This document shows, one piece after another, positions 34,927-45,534 of a stretch of DNA of 64,000 nucleotides. Source of the stretch: Notospermus geniculatus (lineage: Eukaryota > Nemertea > Pilidiophora > Heteronemertea > Lineidae). The notes under the pieces are model-generated. The model saw only the letters and a program-made list of their open reading frames with translations, made no database searches and was not told where the DNA came from. Numbering within the stretch: position 1 is the first letter of the stretch; every line of letters begins with the position of its first letter. The position numbers and the translations under genes were made by a program. The stretch lies in the NCBI GenBank assembly GCA_002633025.1, contig NMRB01000093.1, positions 329,014 through 393,013 on the forward strand, in the 5' to 3' direction.

Positions 34927-35572
34927 GCAATAGCCATTAAACCATTTCATTCAGATGCATTTCATGAAAAGTAAAATCCTTTGAAATGTTCTTTTTTGGT
35001 GCTATAAAGGGTTACACATAAGACCACTTTACCTTTTGTAGCAAGTATTTCATTCAGTGGTGACAGATGTCTATAGACAAATGGTATGTAAAACTCTCAA
35101 GGCAGACATCCTCGTTGTAAATTCTTGGTTATTCCTCAGCTCTTTGGTTAGCAGATAAACCAATTTGAGTCTTTTGTGAAAGAAATATTGGAGGTTTTGA
35201 TGGAATTCTTCTCATTTCCCTCCAAAAATCTTCCACCGAAGATCCAACCAGTCCATTTCTGTTTCCTGAGATTATGTTACCAAGTGTTTTCAATGAGGTT
35301 GTCTCCAGTGTTACTAAAACGAATGTTGGTGGCAGATGTTATTATTATTATCATTTTTGAGCTAAAATTTCTGACCTTTTACATTGCCTCTGTTTGCAGT
35401 TGATGCTTGCGAAGTCTGCGCAGATAACTAGGTGCATTTTGATCATATGAATGTTTTCCTCTGAATGGTGAACAAAATCTGTGCATTCCTCTTTGGAAGA
35501 TTGGGGTTGAGAATGTGTCAAGATTTCCTGTCTGCTGGTCAGCAGAATTCACCTGTTCACTGTCATTGCCAT

Positions 35573-35792
35573 ATAGAGCTTGTGCAGCGGCTCATTATGA
35601 CATCACGTTTGACCTGCAGTCCGCCATGCTGCCGGTCAACGACAAAGTGCGCCACGTGCAAATCACGTCATGGTTGAAGACGCAACACTCCACTTGCGCT
35701 GACGACAAACTGCACCACGTGGGTCGCCGACGTCATTTTGACCGGCAGCATGGCGGATTTTTCAGTGATGACGTCATCTGCACAAGCTCTAT
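35573..35792. mobile_element. foldback element with GACGTC motifs (first)
   Basis: Ends read TAGAGCTTGTGCAG and the complement CTGCACAAGCTCTA. A second inverted pair inside is CCGCCATGCTGCCGGTCAA. The interior is CpG-rich, unlike the surrounding intron, and holds a full TGACGTCA near 35779. Confidence 0.8.
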
Positions 35793-35804
35793 TCGAGGGT
35801 GCTC

Positions 35805-35975
35805 TATAGAGGCTATGCACATGACGTCATGAGCGAGGTGACGCCATGTTGGATGGAACGTTGTGACATGCTGGCGCAGTGCATCTGACCACGTGCTCCG
35901 TCCATTTTCCATCCAACACGTGGCGTCATACCCATTGATGACGTCATTTGATGACGTCAGTGCATAGCCTCTATA
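35805..35975. mobile_element. foldback element with GACGTC motifs (second)
   Basis: Ends are TATAGAGGCTATGCAC (35805-35820) and its exact complement (35960-35975). Three TGACGTCA octamers lie inside (near 35823, 35939 and 35952), plus the pair GTTGGATGG and CCATCCAAC. It starts only 12 bp after the first foldback. Confidence 0.82.
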
Positions 35976-36594
35976 CTTAATATCATGTATTGTCACCATT
36001 CATAAGACAACAGCAGGAATATTCCACCCATAACCCTCTGCTACAGGTGGTGAATCTGTTGATCAGCAAGAATAAGGAATCCACAGGTTGCCTCCAGTTG
36101 ATGATTTTTTTCTGAGTTGGCCATTAGTTTGAGTTACATGTATATTAGCCGTCTTACAAAATAGTATCTTTATATTTTTGCACTTTTAAACAGGTTTTAA
36201 GATTATTTGACCTTCATTATATCTGCTGATATTGCTTATTTGAGGATCAGAATTTTGAATGACGACTGTTTATTGGAGACATATGGAGGAATGGTTCTCA
36301 ATCTCAGACAAATGATATGAGATGAATTGATGGAATTTCATGCAAGCATTTGAACATACAAGAATCATGCATTCTATTTTCAATATGAAATATTGGTTTT
36401 TAAAAATGACTGGGTTTTCCTCAAACTCCTTATATTGATCCTATATTACCACATAGTATGAAAAGAGGTAAAAGCAATTGCCTTTGCATATCCCTCATGA
36501 AAAGATAGGCTTATCTCTATCTTTCAACATTTAGAACGAACAATAGAATATCATAGAGACATCTTCGTACTTGAAAGATCAATTGATATTAGTG

Positions 36595-36841
36595 CAATAG
36601 ACGATGTCACTCTAAAAGAGTGCAGCACCTGACGGGGTAGCGTACATGACGTCTCCCACACGTCATTTTATGATGTCTGGGCGTGAGATGAAAAAAAAAT
36701 CAAATTGTTTCACGACGTCATGATCGCTGAAACAACTGGATTTTTTTTCGAGTCATGTCATGGCATTCAGAAATGACATGCGGGACATCATGACGCTGCC
36801 CCATCAGGTGCTGCACTCTTTTGGAGTGATAGAGTCTATTG
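36595..36841. mobile_element. 247-bp foldback element
   Basis: Imperfect terminal repeats of about 75 bp: CAATAGAC, then TCACTCTAAAAGAGTGCAGC on the left, mirrored on the right. The centre has A and T runs and GACGTCATGATCG. The target duplication is unclear. Confidence 0.8.
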
Positions 36842-37752
36842 TGAGAACTTAGTGATACTTCTCAACACAAAAAGATCAGAGGAAGACAAATTTGCATGCC
36901 CCCAACAACATATGGTCAACCCCTAACAGCAAATGCTTCAAGCAGCGCTGTCCTGTCCAAGTTAAATATGTCTGTTACATTGGTCCTGTCATTGACTAAC
37001 CAATTGCTGACTTGGGGTGGATGAGATGAGATAATGAGGTGATTAGTGCATGGGATGAAAATTTGGACAGAAAAAATTGGGAAGTTTTTGGCCAGTGTTC
37101 GCTTTGACAAAAGGTCAACATGTATATATCGTGGTCGCATGCCATAATATGACCTCTTGGTCAGCCCCTCCTTATCAGTCAGTACCATGAAAGTAGATGT
37201 AGAATGTTGACCTCTTATGTGTATTAAAATATTAAAGCCTTTTCCAAACTATTAGACTACTTGCATGGTTGAAATTGACAAGTTTTCAACTAACTCTGAT
37301 CACTACTGGTTAAGTGAGTGCCAGGCAAAATTTAAAATTCTCAATAGAACTGAAATGTTTGTCGCGCAAATTTTAACAACAACATTGCTTTTACCTCTTT
37401 TACAAGTTTGACTCCAGCTTCTAGACAACGGGTGATGTCCTGATTATTCTTGGGGATAACTTGATCAGAAAATATCTAATACTTGAAAACATCTTTAAAG
37501 TTGACTGTGAAATGAAATTTTCTTGAAGCTGTTCAATTTCCCTTTCAAACTGTATGTAATTCACTTTCTGATGAATTTGTTATCATTTTTTTGTAGTGTA
37601 CAAGACAAGAAAGCTGTTCATTACCTTCTGACAGTAGCCTTCATAGTATTGCAATTTTGAATGCCAGGATTGCCACAAAAATGCCTTTGGGCCTACATTG
37701 CTGCTGTGATCATTTGATATATGCTCTATATTTGCATGTTCCTGTCTTTCAG

Positions 37753-37908
37753 GCATACTTATTGAACATCCCAAGCTGGGACTGGAAGCGTGGTGACGAT
37801 GCTGTATGTTTAGCAGAATTGAAGCTAGGTTTTATAGCACAGAGTTGCCTAGCTCCTGGTTTCTCCACGTTAATGGCTAACCTCTTTACGATGAGGTCGT
37901 ACAAGTTG
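37753..37908 (+). CDS. slo: slo exon: RCK1, fourth segment
   Basis: A 156-nt exon, phase 0 both ends, acceptor CCTGTCTTTCAG, donor GTGAGT. It encodes [20 protein letters not shown], then [20 protein letters not shown] and [12 protein letters not shown]. Human BK has [20 protein letters not shown] here and the same [14 protein letters not shown]. Conservation is very high. Confidence 0.97.
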
Positions 37909-38785
37909 GTGAGTAATTCTCTCTCTCCAAGTGCTCAGTTCATGGCGAAGGTAAGGGTCAATAGAGAAGGGTGGCAGTGAAAGGCAATCATGGGATGCGG
38001 TATGGTCACCAAATGTACGGTACTCTTACAAAATCCAAGGTTTGATCCTGCCACCCCCCTCATGCATTGAGGTATTGGTACTTTCTCTGAAAAAAGTGGT
38101 AGCAATCGCTGTGGTCGCCTTAGGTATAGTTCTTAAGAATCACTTGATGTCATTGATGCATCTTGTGGTAGTTAGTGTTTGAGGTTTACTCCCTGATTGT
38201 CTGAAACTGCTACCTCGTGACCCAGGTCAAGGTCACAAGTCTGTTGTGACTTGTTGTGCTACATGACCTTCACCTTGTGCTACATTACCTTCACCTTCAT
38301 GGTGCCTCTCCTATCGCATTAAAGCAGTGATGTAATGTTGTATGAAAGAGGAACAATTTTCATCGGAGAAAAATGAAGAGAATGGTATTGTTGTTGAGTG
38401 ATGTCAGATATTGCATTGAGATGAGAATGATATGACTTTAGAAATTCAGTTGAACTGTAATCCCCCTTTGTGTCTTGAATAAGACGCCGTCCTTGCAAAT
38501 GTGTCTTGAATAAGATGCCATCCTTGCAAATGTATTTATTCTTGTTGTTTGACTCACTTTCACTTTGTGTATCATTTGGCAGATTTCACCAAAGCTGCAC
38601 CTTCTGTCTGTATAACTGTGCCAGTAGTGTTTAGCAGTGTCACCCTAAGTTCTGTTGCCCTATATTGCTTCTAGAAATCCATCTTTAGTCACATGTAGGT
38701 CTTTAATTGCTTTACCATGATTAGTTCTAAAACCGCTTCAAGAATTCAAATGAATAGCTTATCGGTTGCTGTACTTGATTTCCAG
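37909..38785 (+). other. intron within RCK1
   Basis: 877 bp without exon evidence. A 32-bp unit containing GTGTCTTGAATAAGA occurs twice at about 38469-38532. Confidence 0.78.
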
Positions 38786-38898
38786 TCTCCAGACATGCCA
38801 CAGTGGCAGAACGACTATCTGAGGGGTACCGGTATGGAGATGTACACAGAATATTTGTCAAGTGCTTTTGTAGGCATGACCTTTCCACAAGCTGCTGA
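38786..38898 (+). CDS. slo: slo exon: RCK1, fifth segment
   Basis: A 113-nt exon, phase 0 to 2, acceptor TTGATTTCCAG, donor GTAAGT. It encodes [20 protein letters not shown] followed by [18 protein letters not shown]. The [12 protein letters not shown] core is identical to the human protein. The first part corresponds to human EEDTWQKYYLEGVSN, a place where insect slo genes use alternative exons; I see no alternative nearby here. Confidence 0.96.
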
Positions 38899-39242
38899 GT
38901 AAGTGTTCAGTTGAGTCTTTTTGTATCAGTCAGAAATGGGTGTTGCCTTCTGAGGAGATATTTCTTCTCATTGGTTGGTAAAAATGAACTTGAATCTTGT
39001 TTCTGCTGTAATGGATCAAAGGCTCCAACCAAATCCAGGTCGTCAGTCTGGCGTCATAGGCTAGAAAGCCATGTCTAAGTTTGAAATATGGTTCGCTAAA
39101 GAATCTTGTTGCTGTAATGGATCAAAAGCTTTCTCACTGTCCAAGTTGGAATAAGCACTGGTGCCATTTTCATGCCCATGAAGTTTCAACAAACTAGTTA
39201 TTCCGATGTCAGTGATGCAGTATTTTGTTTCAAATTATCTAG
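38899..39242 (+). other. 344-bp intron before the RCK1 end exon
   Basis: Non-coding; from 38959 it belongs to the duplicated block D. Confidence 0.8.
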
Positions 39243-39440
39243 GATGTGCTTTTCGCGACTAAAGCTGCTGTTGATAGCAATTGAGGCTCGAAGTGAAGAT
39301 CAGAAAGAAAGTTGTATAGCAATCAACCCTGGGCCGAACATAAAGATAGAGCAAGCGACGCAAGGGTTCTTCATAGCACAATCAGCAGAAGAAGTCAAAA
39401 GGTAGGCTTGAGTACCACCATGCTGATGCTTTCAGGTTGG
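38959..39440. repeat. duplicated block D, copy 1
   Basis: Intron plus the RCK1 end exon, repeated at 39548-40040. The junction (39441-39547) contains a small set of ACGTGGAAATTACGT / ACGTGGAAATCACGT words forming short inverted repeats. Confidence 0.88.
39243..39401 (+). CDS. slo: slo exon: end of RCK1 (copy 1)
   Basis: A 159-nt exon, phase 2 to 2, acceptor AATTATCTAG, donor GTAGGC. It encodes [20 protein letters not shown], then [20 protein letters not shown] and [13 protein letters not shown]. Human BK has LCFVKLKLLMIAIEYKS and the GFFIASDAKEVKR ending. The human Met in KLKLLMIAIE is Leu here. The copy at 39833 differs at three bases, all silent. Confidence 0.96.
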
Positions 39441-39547
39441 TAGGATTGAGTACCACCCCTGATAGCAAGGACACGTGGAAATTACGTGAAAAAAACGTGA
39501 ATGCCTGACGTGGAAATCACGTCTAAAAAGACGTAATTCCAACGTTG

Positions 39548-40040
39548 AATTTCTTCTCATTGGTTGGTAAAAATGAACTTGAATCTTGTTTCTGCTGTAA
39601 TGGATCAAAGGCTCCAACCAAATCCAGGTCGTCAGTCTGGCATCATAGGCTAGAAAGCCATGTCTAAGTTTGAAATATGGTTCGCTAAAGAATCTTGTTG
39701 CCGTAATGGATCAAAAGCTTTCTCACTGTCCAAGTTGGAATAAGCACTGGTGCCATTTTCATGCCAATGAAGTCTCAACAAACTAGTTGTTTCAATGTCA
39801 GTGATGCAGTATTTTGTTTTCAAATTATCTAGGATGTGCTTTTCGCGACTAAAGCTGCTGCTGATAGCAATTGAGGCTCGAAGTGAAGATCAGAAAGAAA
39901 GTTGTATAGCAATCAACCCTGGGCCGAACATTAAGATAGAGCAAGCGACGCAAGGGTTCTTCATAGCACAATCAGCAGAAGAAGTGAAAAGGTAGGCTTG
40001 AGTACCATGCTGATGCATTCAGGTTGATAGGCTTGAGTAC
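39548..40040. repeat. duplicated block D, copy 2
   Basis: Second copy of 38959-39440, including the exon and the first minisatellite units. Confidence 0.88.
39833..39991 (+). CDS. slo: slo exon: end of RCK1 (copy 2)
   Basis: Same protein as 39243-39401, with TTG/CTG, ATA/ATT and GTC/GTG as silent changes. Splicing both copies into one mRNA would keep the frame only if the 2-base phase were matched, and it is (phase 2 in and out), but would duplicate 53 residues of the gating ring. More likely an allele, or alternative use of one copy. Confidence 0.93.
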
Positions 40041-40130
40041 CACGCTGATGCATTCAGGTTGGTAGGCTTGAGTACCATGCTGATGCATTCAGGTTGGTAG
40101 GCTTGAGTACCACGCTGATGCATTCAGGTT
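39991..40130. repeat. 35-bp minisatellite starting at the exon's last base
   Basis: Exactly four units of 35 bp starting GGTAGGCTTGAGTACCA and ending CATTCAGGTT. The first unit begins with the last exon base and contains the working 5' splice site; each later unit repeats the GGTAGGC (one GATAGGC) sequence. Copy 1 of the block has about one and a half units at 39401-39455. Confidence 0.93.
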
Positions 40131-40318
40131 GTCATGTAGAACAAAAGTAAGGAAAGCTACATGTACCGGTAGGCTGCTGTGGCCTACTGCCGAAGGACTG
40201 CTGCACATCTTCTTGTATATTGTAGTTGTGCAATGCTGCTGCTCTGGGCTCAACCGTATTTGTGTAAGACTAGCAAATGTGGTCAATTTGACTAGTGTGA
40301 ATTTCTTTCCATTTTCAG

Positions 40319-40395
40319 AGCATGTTATTTTTGCAAAAGTTGTCATGGTGATGTGTCAGATGTCCGTGCCATCAAGAAGTGTCGATGTAAAGGAT
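40319..40395 (+). CDS. slo: slo exon: heme-motif CKSCH at RCK1-RCK2 linker start
   Basis: A 77-nt exon, phase 2 to 1, acceptor CATTTTCAG, donor GTGAGT. It encodes [20 protein letters not shown] then CRCKG, aligning to human [20 protein letters not shown] CGCKR. The CxxCH motif is the site reported to bind heme in human BK, and it is preserved here. The exon leaves in phase 1, which sets the phase for all the linker exons that follow. Confidence 0.96.
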
Positions 40396-41826
40396 GTGAG
40401 TAGACAACAGACAGGAATACATGATCATTGTGTGCTTATGATGACTACCTTTAGGGACTGGAGACAGGCAGCTTTACTGCTCACCCATGGTATTGCAGTA
40501 TATTTAAGTTTCGTGTTGGGGTTACGGCATAATGAGTTGTATCACCATGAGGCCAGTTGGGTGAGAAACCTTTGCTGCCTGTCTTCAGTCCTAAAAGGTA
40601 TTCATTGGTAAAATAACTGCCAGGGCTATAGCTTAGAAGGGGATAGATGTATGTATGTACTGTTAGGCCCTTGATGTTGGTTTTCCTGCATGGCCATTTC
40701 TTCACAGTTTGGTTTGGTCCCTGCTTTTCCCAAATCCTAATAGTCCCAAGCAATTTCATGTGGCGGTACTTTCTTCTGGGCCTGTGGTGAAGCAGCAAAA
40801 CTTGGTGTTGGTAGTCTCTTCTTCTCCTTCTGATCAGCAAACCAGTTAACATTGGACTAGGTCATTGGGTGGAGACTAGAGGCACCTATGTTTTCACCGA
40901 GGTATTTGTGATAGTTGTTTTATGTCATCTTTAGTATTGTCTTTGGTAGGAAAACATTTTGGTGGACTGAGTTGGTTTTAAATGGTGGGCTGAGTTAGGT
41001 ATTTGTTTTGATTGTCTTCTTTTGATGATATAGTGAGTTCCGTTGTCCTTAAAAATAGATTACTGAATGGATAATTTTCTTTCTTGTGACTCATCTTGGT
41101 GTTTCATTTTTTACGTAAATTCACATTTATCATATTATATTTCCATGGAAATTACGTGGAATTGCATTTGCTGTTGTTAGGCCTACCTCATACAAACCTG
41201 TTTTTGTCAGTTCTTCACTCAAAGCTTTGAAAGACGATTAATGACATCTAAGTTTGTACAAAAATGAGTTCATAAAAGATAGCGAAAAGTGTAATTAAGT
41301 GGTTGTTTGACGATGATTGTGTTAGGATAGGCCTATGTTGTTGAACCTTGTATAGAAGTACATCTAATTCTCTCCACAGCCCAGTCATATAGGCCTTCCT
41401 TCCAGACTCCCCTTAGGTGTGTTATAAGATATGCCAAGTGACATTGCTGAGCTTGATGAGTGACTCAGGCTTAGGGCACGCAGAGATTGAAAAATACACT
41501 GGGCTGTGGTGAAGAAGTGCATGAACTTAACAAAATTGAAATAGTACTAGAGCTGTATCAGAACTGTTCATACCACATAGCCTGCACATGATTGATTTTA
41601 GTCTAAGAAACTGTATATAGTGGTGGTATAGAGATTCTCCGTCACTACATGCAGAAGCAACAAGAAACCATATCCTGTATTTGTGTGCAAATCCTTGCAG
41701 CAAAAGCATGCCATCCTATGACTATTCCATGTCACTGGGCAGTCTCTGCTGGGACGAAGAATGGTTAGTGGAGTATCTAATCATTCTTTAAGATGAATTG
41801 AGTCTTGCTTGTTTTTTCGCTTGCAG
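40396..41826 (+). other. 1.4-kb linker intron
   Basis: Non-coding; nothing structured seen. Confidence 0.75.
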
Positions 41827-41862
41827 TGAAGCTGTTCAAATCGGGAGCCAATGCCGTGATAG
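41827..41862 (+). CDS. slo: slo small cassette exon, 36 nt
   Basis: A candidate exon between TTTTTTCGCTTGCAG and GTACAG, phase 1 to 1. Read in the frame left by the heme-motif exon it adds KLFKSGANAVI, with no stop. Being a multiple of three and phase-symmetric, it can be included or skipped freely. It lies in the linker between the two RCK domains, where BK channels vary most by splicing. No family match is expected for such a short peptide, so support rests on splice sites and phase. Confidence 0.6.
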
Positions 41863-42340
41863 GTACAGACTTTTCTCTTGCTCATCTTTTATTAACCGCA
41901 GATGCTAGCTTTGAATGAACAAAAGCTCTGTCTGTCACTAACACAGTTTAAACCCAACTGGATGATCACCCTATCTTTGGCAACATTTCTCTTGTACCCA
42001 GAGTACAATATTGAAGAGATGAATGTCAAGCCAGGGTGAACCAGTTGTACTAACTTTCAATATGCTACCACTGTTTTTGCCACCTCTATCACCCTTGTGT
42101 TGCACTAACTGTTCCACAATTCCTCTTCAGCCTCTTCACATTGTAACAAAGGCTTGCTTTTCTCATGACAGCTGAAACAAAGCTTTACATTCAACAGCAG
42201 TGAATTTATGCAGATAACATGGCTGCTAGCATTAAATCATGTCCTCACAACAGATTTTTGAAAATTGATCCAATGCCATCCTGAGTAGAGTAGGCCTTAT
42301 CCTTCATCCTGTCCATGGCTTCTCTGCATTATAAATGATG

Positions 42341-43045
42341 ACCTGTAGGCCGCATGGCTTACACTCTGAAGATGCAAATGCAATGACAGCCACCTGTCTT
42401 CACCTTGGAAGTGACCTTGACCTTGGGATGGAAAGGAAGCCTTGAACCTTAACCTATTTCCATCAAGGTCAAAGTTCCAATGTTGTGAATGGGCATAAAA
42501 TGGTATAAGATCGTCAGGCTTGTTCTGTAATGCAAAGATGCCAAACCAGTACCGGTACCCCTTCCCTTGACACAAAATGGAACCCGGCTTTCATCGAAGA
42601 GTAAATTATGAATAATTGTCAGTTGTCTTTGAAGAAAGCCTTGGCACCATTGCATTGTAACAGCACGTTTTTTTTCCATATTCATTACCTCTCGATGTTA
42701 TATACCTTGGTATCTTACTGTTTATAAGATATAACGGTCACTGTCATTTGTGACATGTATACTGAAAGGGACAAGCTGTGAAAGTAGATTGGACACAATT
42801 TTCCGGCACTAATCAATTTGAAACATCACAAGTGTGTCCTCTCTGGCTTTGATAAATGTAAGATACCTTGGTGTTCAATTTCATCTTACTATGTAAGCCA
42901 AAGTTTTTAAAAACATCATGATTGAAAAGCCCTTGTGCATTTCATCTGTGATTTTGCTAGAATCTCTGTAGATACATAACTCATAGGTTCTTTCTGGTTT
43001 GAAGTTTGCTGAATTTTTGGATTAGTCCAACATGTGAGAATCCCG
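42341..43045. repeat. duplicated block E, copy 1
   Basis: About 0.7 kb from GACCTGTAGGCCGCATGGCT to CCAACATGTGAGAAT, recurring at 43133-43828 with small indels. Confidence 0.88.
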
Positions 43046-43132
43046 TACCTCAAGTAAGTTTCCGTGAATGCGATTGGCTCACACCGCACACGTGACCATA
43101 AGGAATTTTGGCATGTCGACCGCTCTGACGTA

Positions 43133-43828
43133 TGACCTGTAGGCCGCATGGCTTACACTCTGAAGATGCAAATGCAATGACAGCCACCTGTCTTCACCTT
43201 GGAAGTGACCTTGACCTTGGAATGGAAAGGAAGCCTTGAACCTTAACCTTCCATCAAGGTCAAAGTTCAGTTCCAACATTGTGAATGGGCATTAGTATAA
43301 GATCGTCAGGCTTGTTCTGTAATGCAAAGATGCCAAACCAGTACCCCTTCCCTTGACACAAAATGGAACCCGGCTTTCATCGAAGAGTAAATTATGAATA
43401 ATTGTCAGTTGTCTTTGAAGAAAGCCTTGGCACCATTGCATTGTAACAGCACTTTTTTTTTCCATATTCATTACCTCTCGATGTTATATACCTTGGTATC
43501 TTACAATTTATAAGATATTACAGTCTCTGTCATTTGTGACATGTATACTGAAAGCGACAGGCTGTGAAAGTAGATCGGACACAATTTTCGGGCACTAATC
43601 AATTTGAAACATCACAAGTGTGTCCTCTCTGGCTTTAATAAATGTAAGATACCTTGGTGTTCAATTTCATCTTACTATGTAAGCCAAAGTTTTTAAAAAC
43701 ATCATGATTGAAAAGCCCTTGTGCATTTCATCTGTGATTTTGCTAGAATCTCTGTAGATACATAACTCATAGGTTCTTTCTGGTTTGAAGTTTGCTGAAT
43801 GTTTGGATTAGTCCAACATGTGAGAATG
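43133..43828. repeat. duplicated block E, copy 2
   Basis: Second copy of 42341-43045 after an 87-bp unrelated spacer that is richer in CpG. Confidence 0.88.
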
Positions 43829-44553
43829 CATGTCAACAAAAAGCTAAGGGTGTGAGTAGTAGAAACCATGTTGGTTGACGGAGCAGCTTACTCATAGTGC
43901 ATGTGGGTAGGGGTATTTCCTTGTTTGGAAGTCAGTGATCTCTTATAGAGTCCCCTTGTGCAAGATTGCCATGAAATCTACAACAATGAAATACCTGATG
44001 GTCAGCAGATCATCTGGTGATGCTGAGCCAAATATGGTTTTGTTGACTCCTCTTTTGGTAAAGGCATACAGCAGATTCAAGCAAGAATTAGCTGTTGCGT
44101 AGAAATTTTCTCTTCTTATGTGTATTCTCCAGATAGTCTCATCATTAGATATCAGTTTGTGACAAAGGAAGAAACTTTACTCTGTGCTCTCCCTGGATTT
44201 ATGTGTACCTACCTTCTCGTTGATCATCGATAATGAAGATATTCGTACCTTTATAAAGCGATCTCAGTGATAATCCTGTCTCCTTTGTGTCAGTCAGAAT
44301 CCTCCCCCACCTGCATTAGGAAATCCTCTGTATCTTCAACAATCCCACAGAACTGTGTTTAGCCCTGATAAATTTCCCAGCCTAGTAGCTGACTGAAAAC
44401 CTTAGCAGAGTTAAAGGTGACTGGATCATATTTTGTCATGATGTCTTGTCCCTTTGTAAGTGGCCTGAGTTCATGTCTGTGAGTACCAGCAAGTACAACC
44501 AGTGGTTATGGTAGTTTTTGTTTTTATCACATTTTCATCCATTATTTCTTCAG

Positions 44554-44574
44554 TGTCAAATGCAGCCAAAACTG
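44554..44574 (+). CDS. slo: slo microexon, 21 nt
   Basis: TGTCAAATGCAGCCAAAACT plus G, between CATTATTTCTTCAG and GTGAGT, phase 1 to 1. In the channel frame it adds VSNAAKT-type residues. Strong polypyrimidine tract and consensus donor, symmetric phase and position in the linker support a microexon of the kind often seen in neuronal channel genes. No transcript evidence is available here. Confidence 0.6.
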
Positions 44575-45534
44575 GTGAGTGTTTATGTTCTGCTAGAACT
44601 GTGTCGGTACAGTGAATGACTGACTATACTTTTCTAACACCGTGTTCATACAGTGGTGTGTGCATAGCTCTGTGATGCTAGCTATGCGTGCTAACAGCAT
44701 TTGGTACGTCGCTGTACAGATTGCCAACACCATGAACACTGCACGAGTACATATTGCTGATTGTTGCTCAATGTACCTGGGACCCACAATTTTACTGCAA
44801 ACAGTGTTTAAGTACAGTCAGTGTACTGTTAACTCATCTGTTGACACAGAATCCAACATCGTAGTAGGCTTAATGCTATCTCCTCTAGGAACTTTTCTTT
44901 TGTGCAAATGGTTACTCAATGGTGTGTCCTCTTCTTTCTGGCAGCTGGTTCACCTTTCAGACCTGTAATGTTTGGTGTAATGTATAAGAGTTGAAAGCCA
45001 GGATCACATTTCAAAAATTTTACAAATATGAATTGGACTTTAAAATGTAATGTATAAGAGTGGAATGGTTGATTTGAATCTTTACAAGATTAATGGGAGA
45101 CTTGTAGAAGTAACAGATAAGAGTTTACTAGTTAGACCTGTAAAAATGAGGTGTAATGTATAAGAACATGAATGCCTGTGGTTCACATTACAACCTGTAG
45201 AAATTGGGGATGACTCTTTTGCAAGTGCCTACTATTGGAGTGAGTCCAGCCATTGGTTACCATATTTTGGCACCAGCCAAAGTCCCGTTACCTTCTGTTT
45301 TGTGCAATCTGTATGCTTGTGTAACAAAGCATTGCTTTCACTGATCTTGGGGGATGATGAGCTTAATCTCACTGCCAATACTAATCATAATGACGACGTC
45401 ACATATTTCTGGGTCTTCATGCATGGAAGCTGAGATTTCAACACTTGGTGCATGGGATGCTTGTCTCTGTCGTTTCTGTCACCTTCACCGAAGTATGGAG
45501 AATGCGATGGATGATTTCTGTTCCGGTTCGGTGA

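Larger units (their letters stand above)
33889..37752 (+). other. 3.9-kb RCK1 intron rich in foldback elements
   Basis: Contains a small palindrome (34475-34510), a 149-bp inverted-repeat element (34778-34926), two adjacent GACGTC-rich foldbacks (35573-35792, 35805-35975) and a 247-bp foldback (36595-36841). No exon is visible. Confidence 0.8.
41863..44553 (+). other. 2.7-kb linker intron with duplicated block E
   Basis: Holds the two copies of block E and otherwise shows no exon. Confidence 0.75.

Noticed and set aside
39991-40130. Four regular 35-bp repeats considered as a CRISPR-like array
   Set aside because: The units are contiguous without spacers, in an animal intron; it is a minisatellite.
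40129-40611. 160-codon plus-strand open frame over the heme-motif exon
   Set aside because: It is in a different frame from the conserved CKSCH exon and is a shadow of it.
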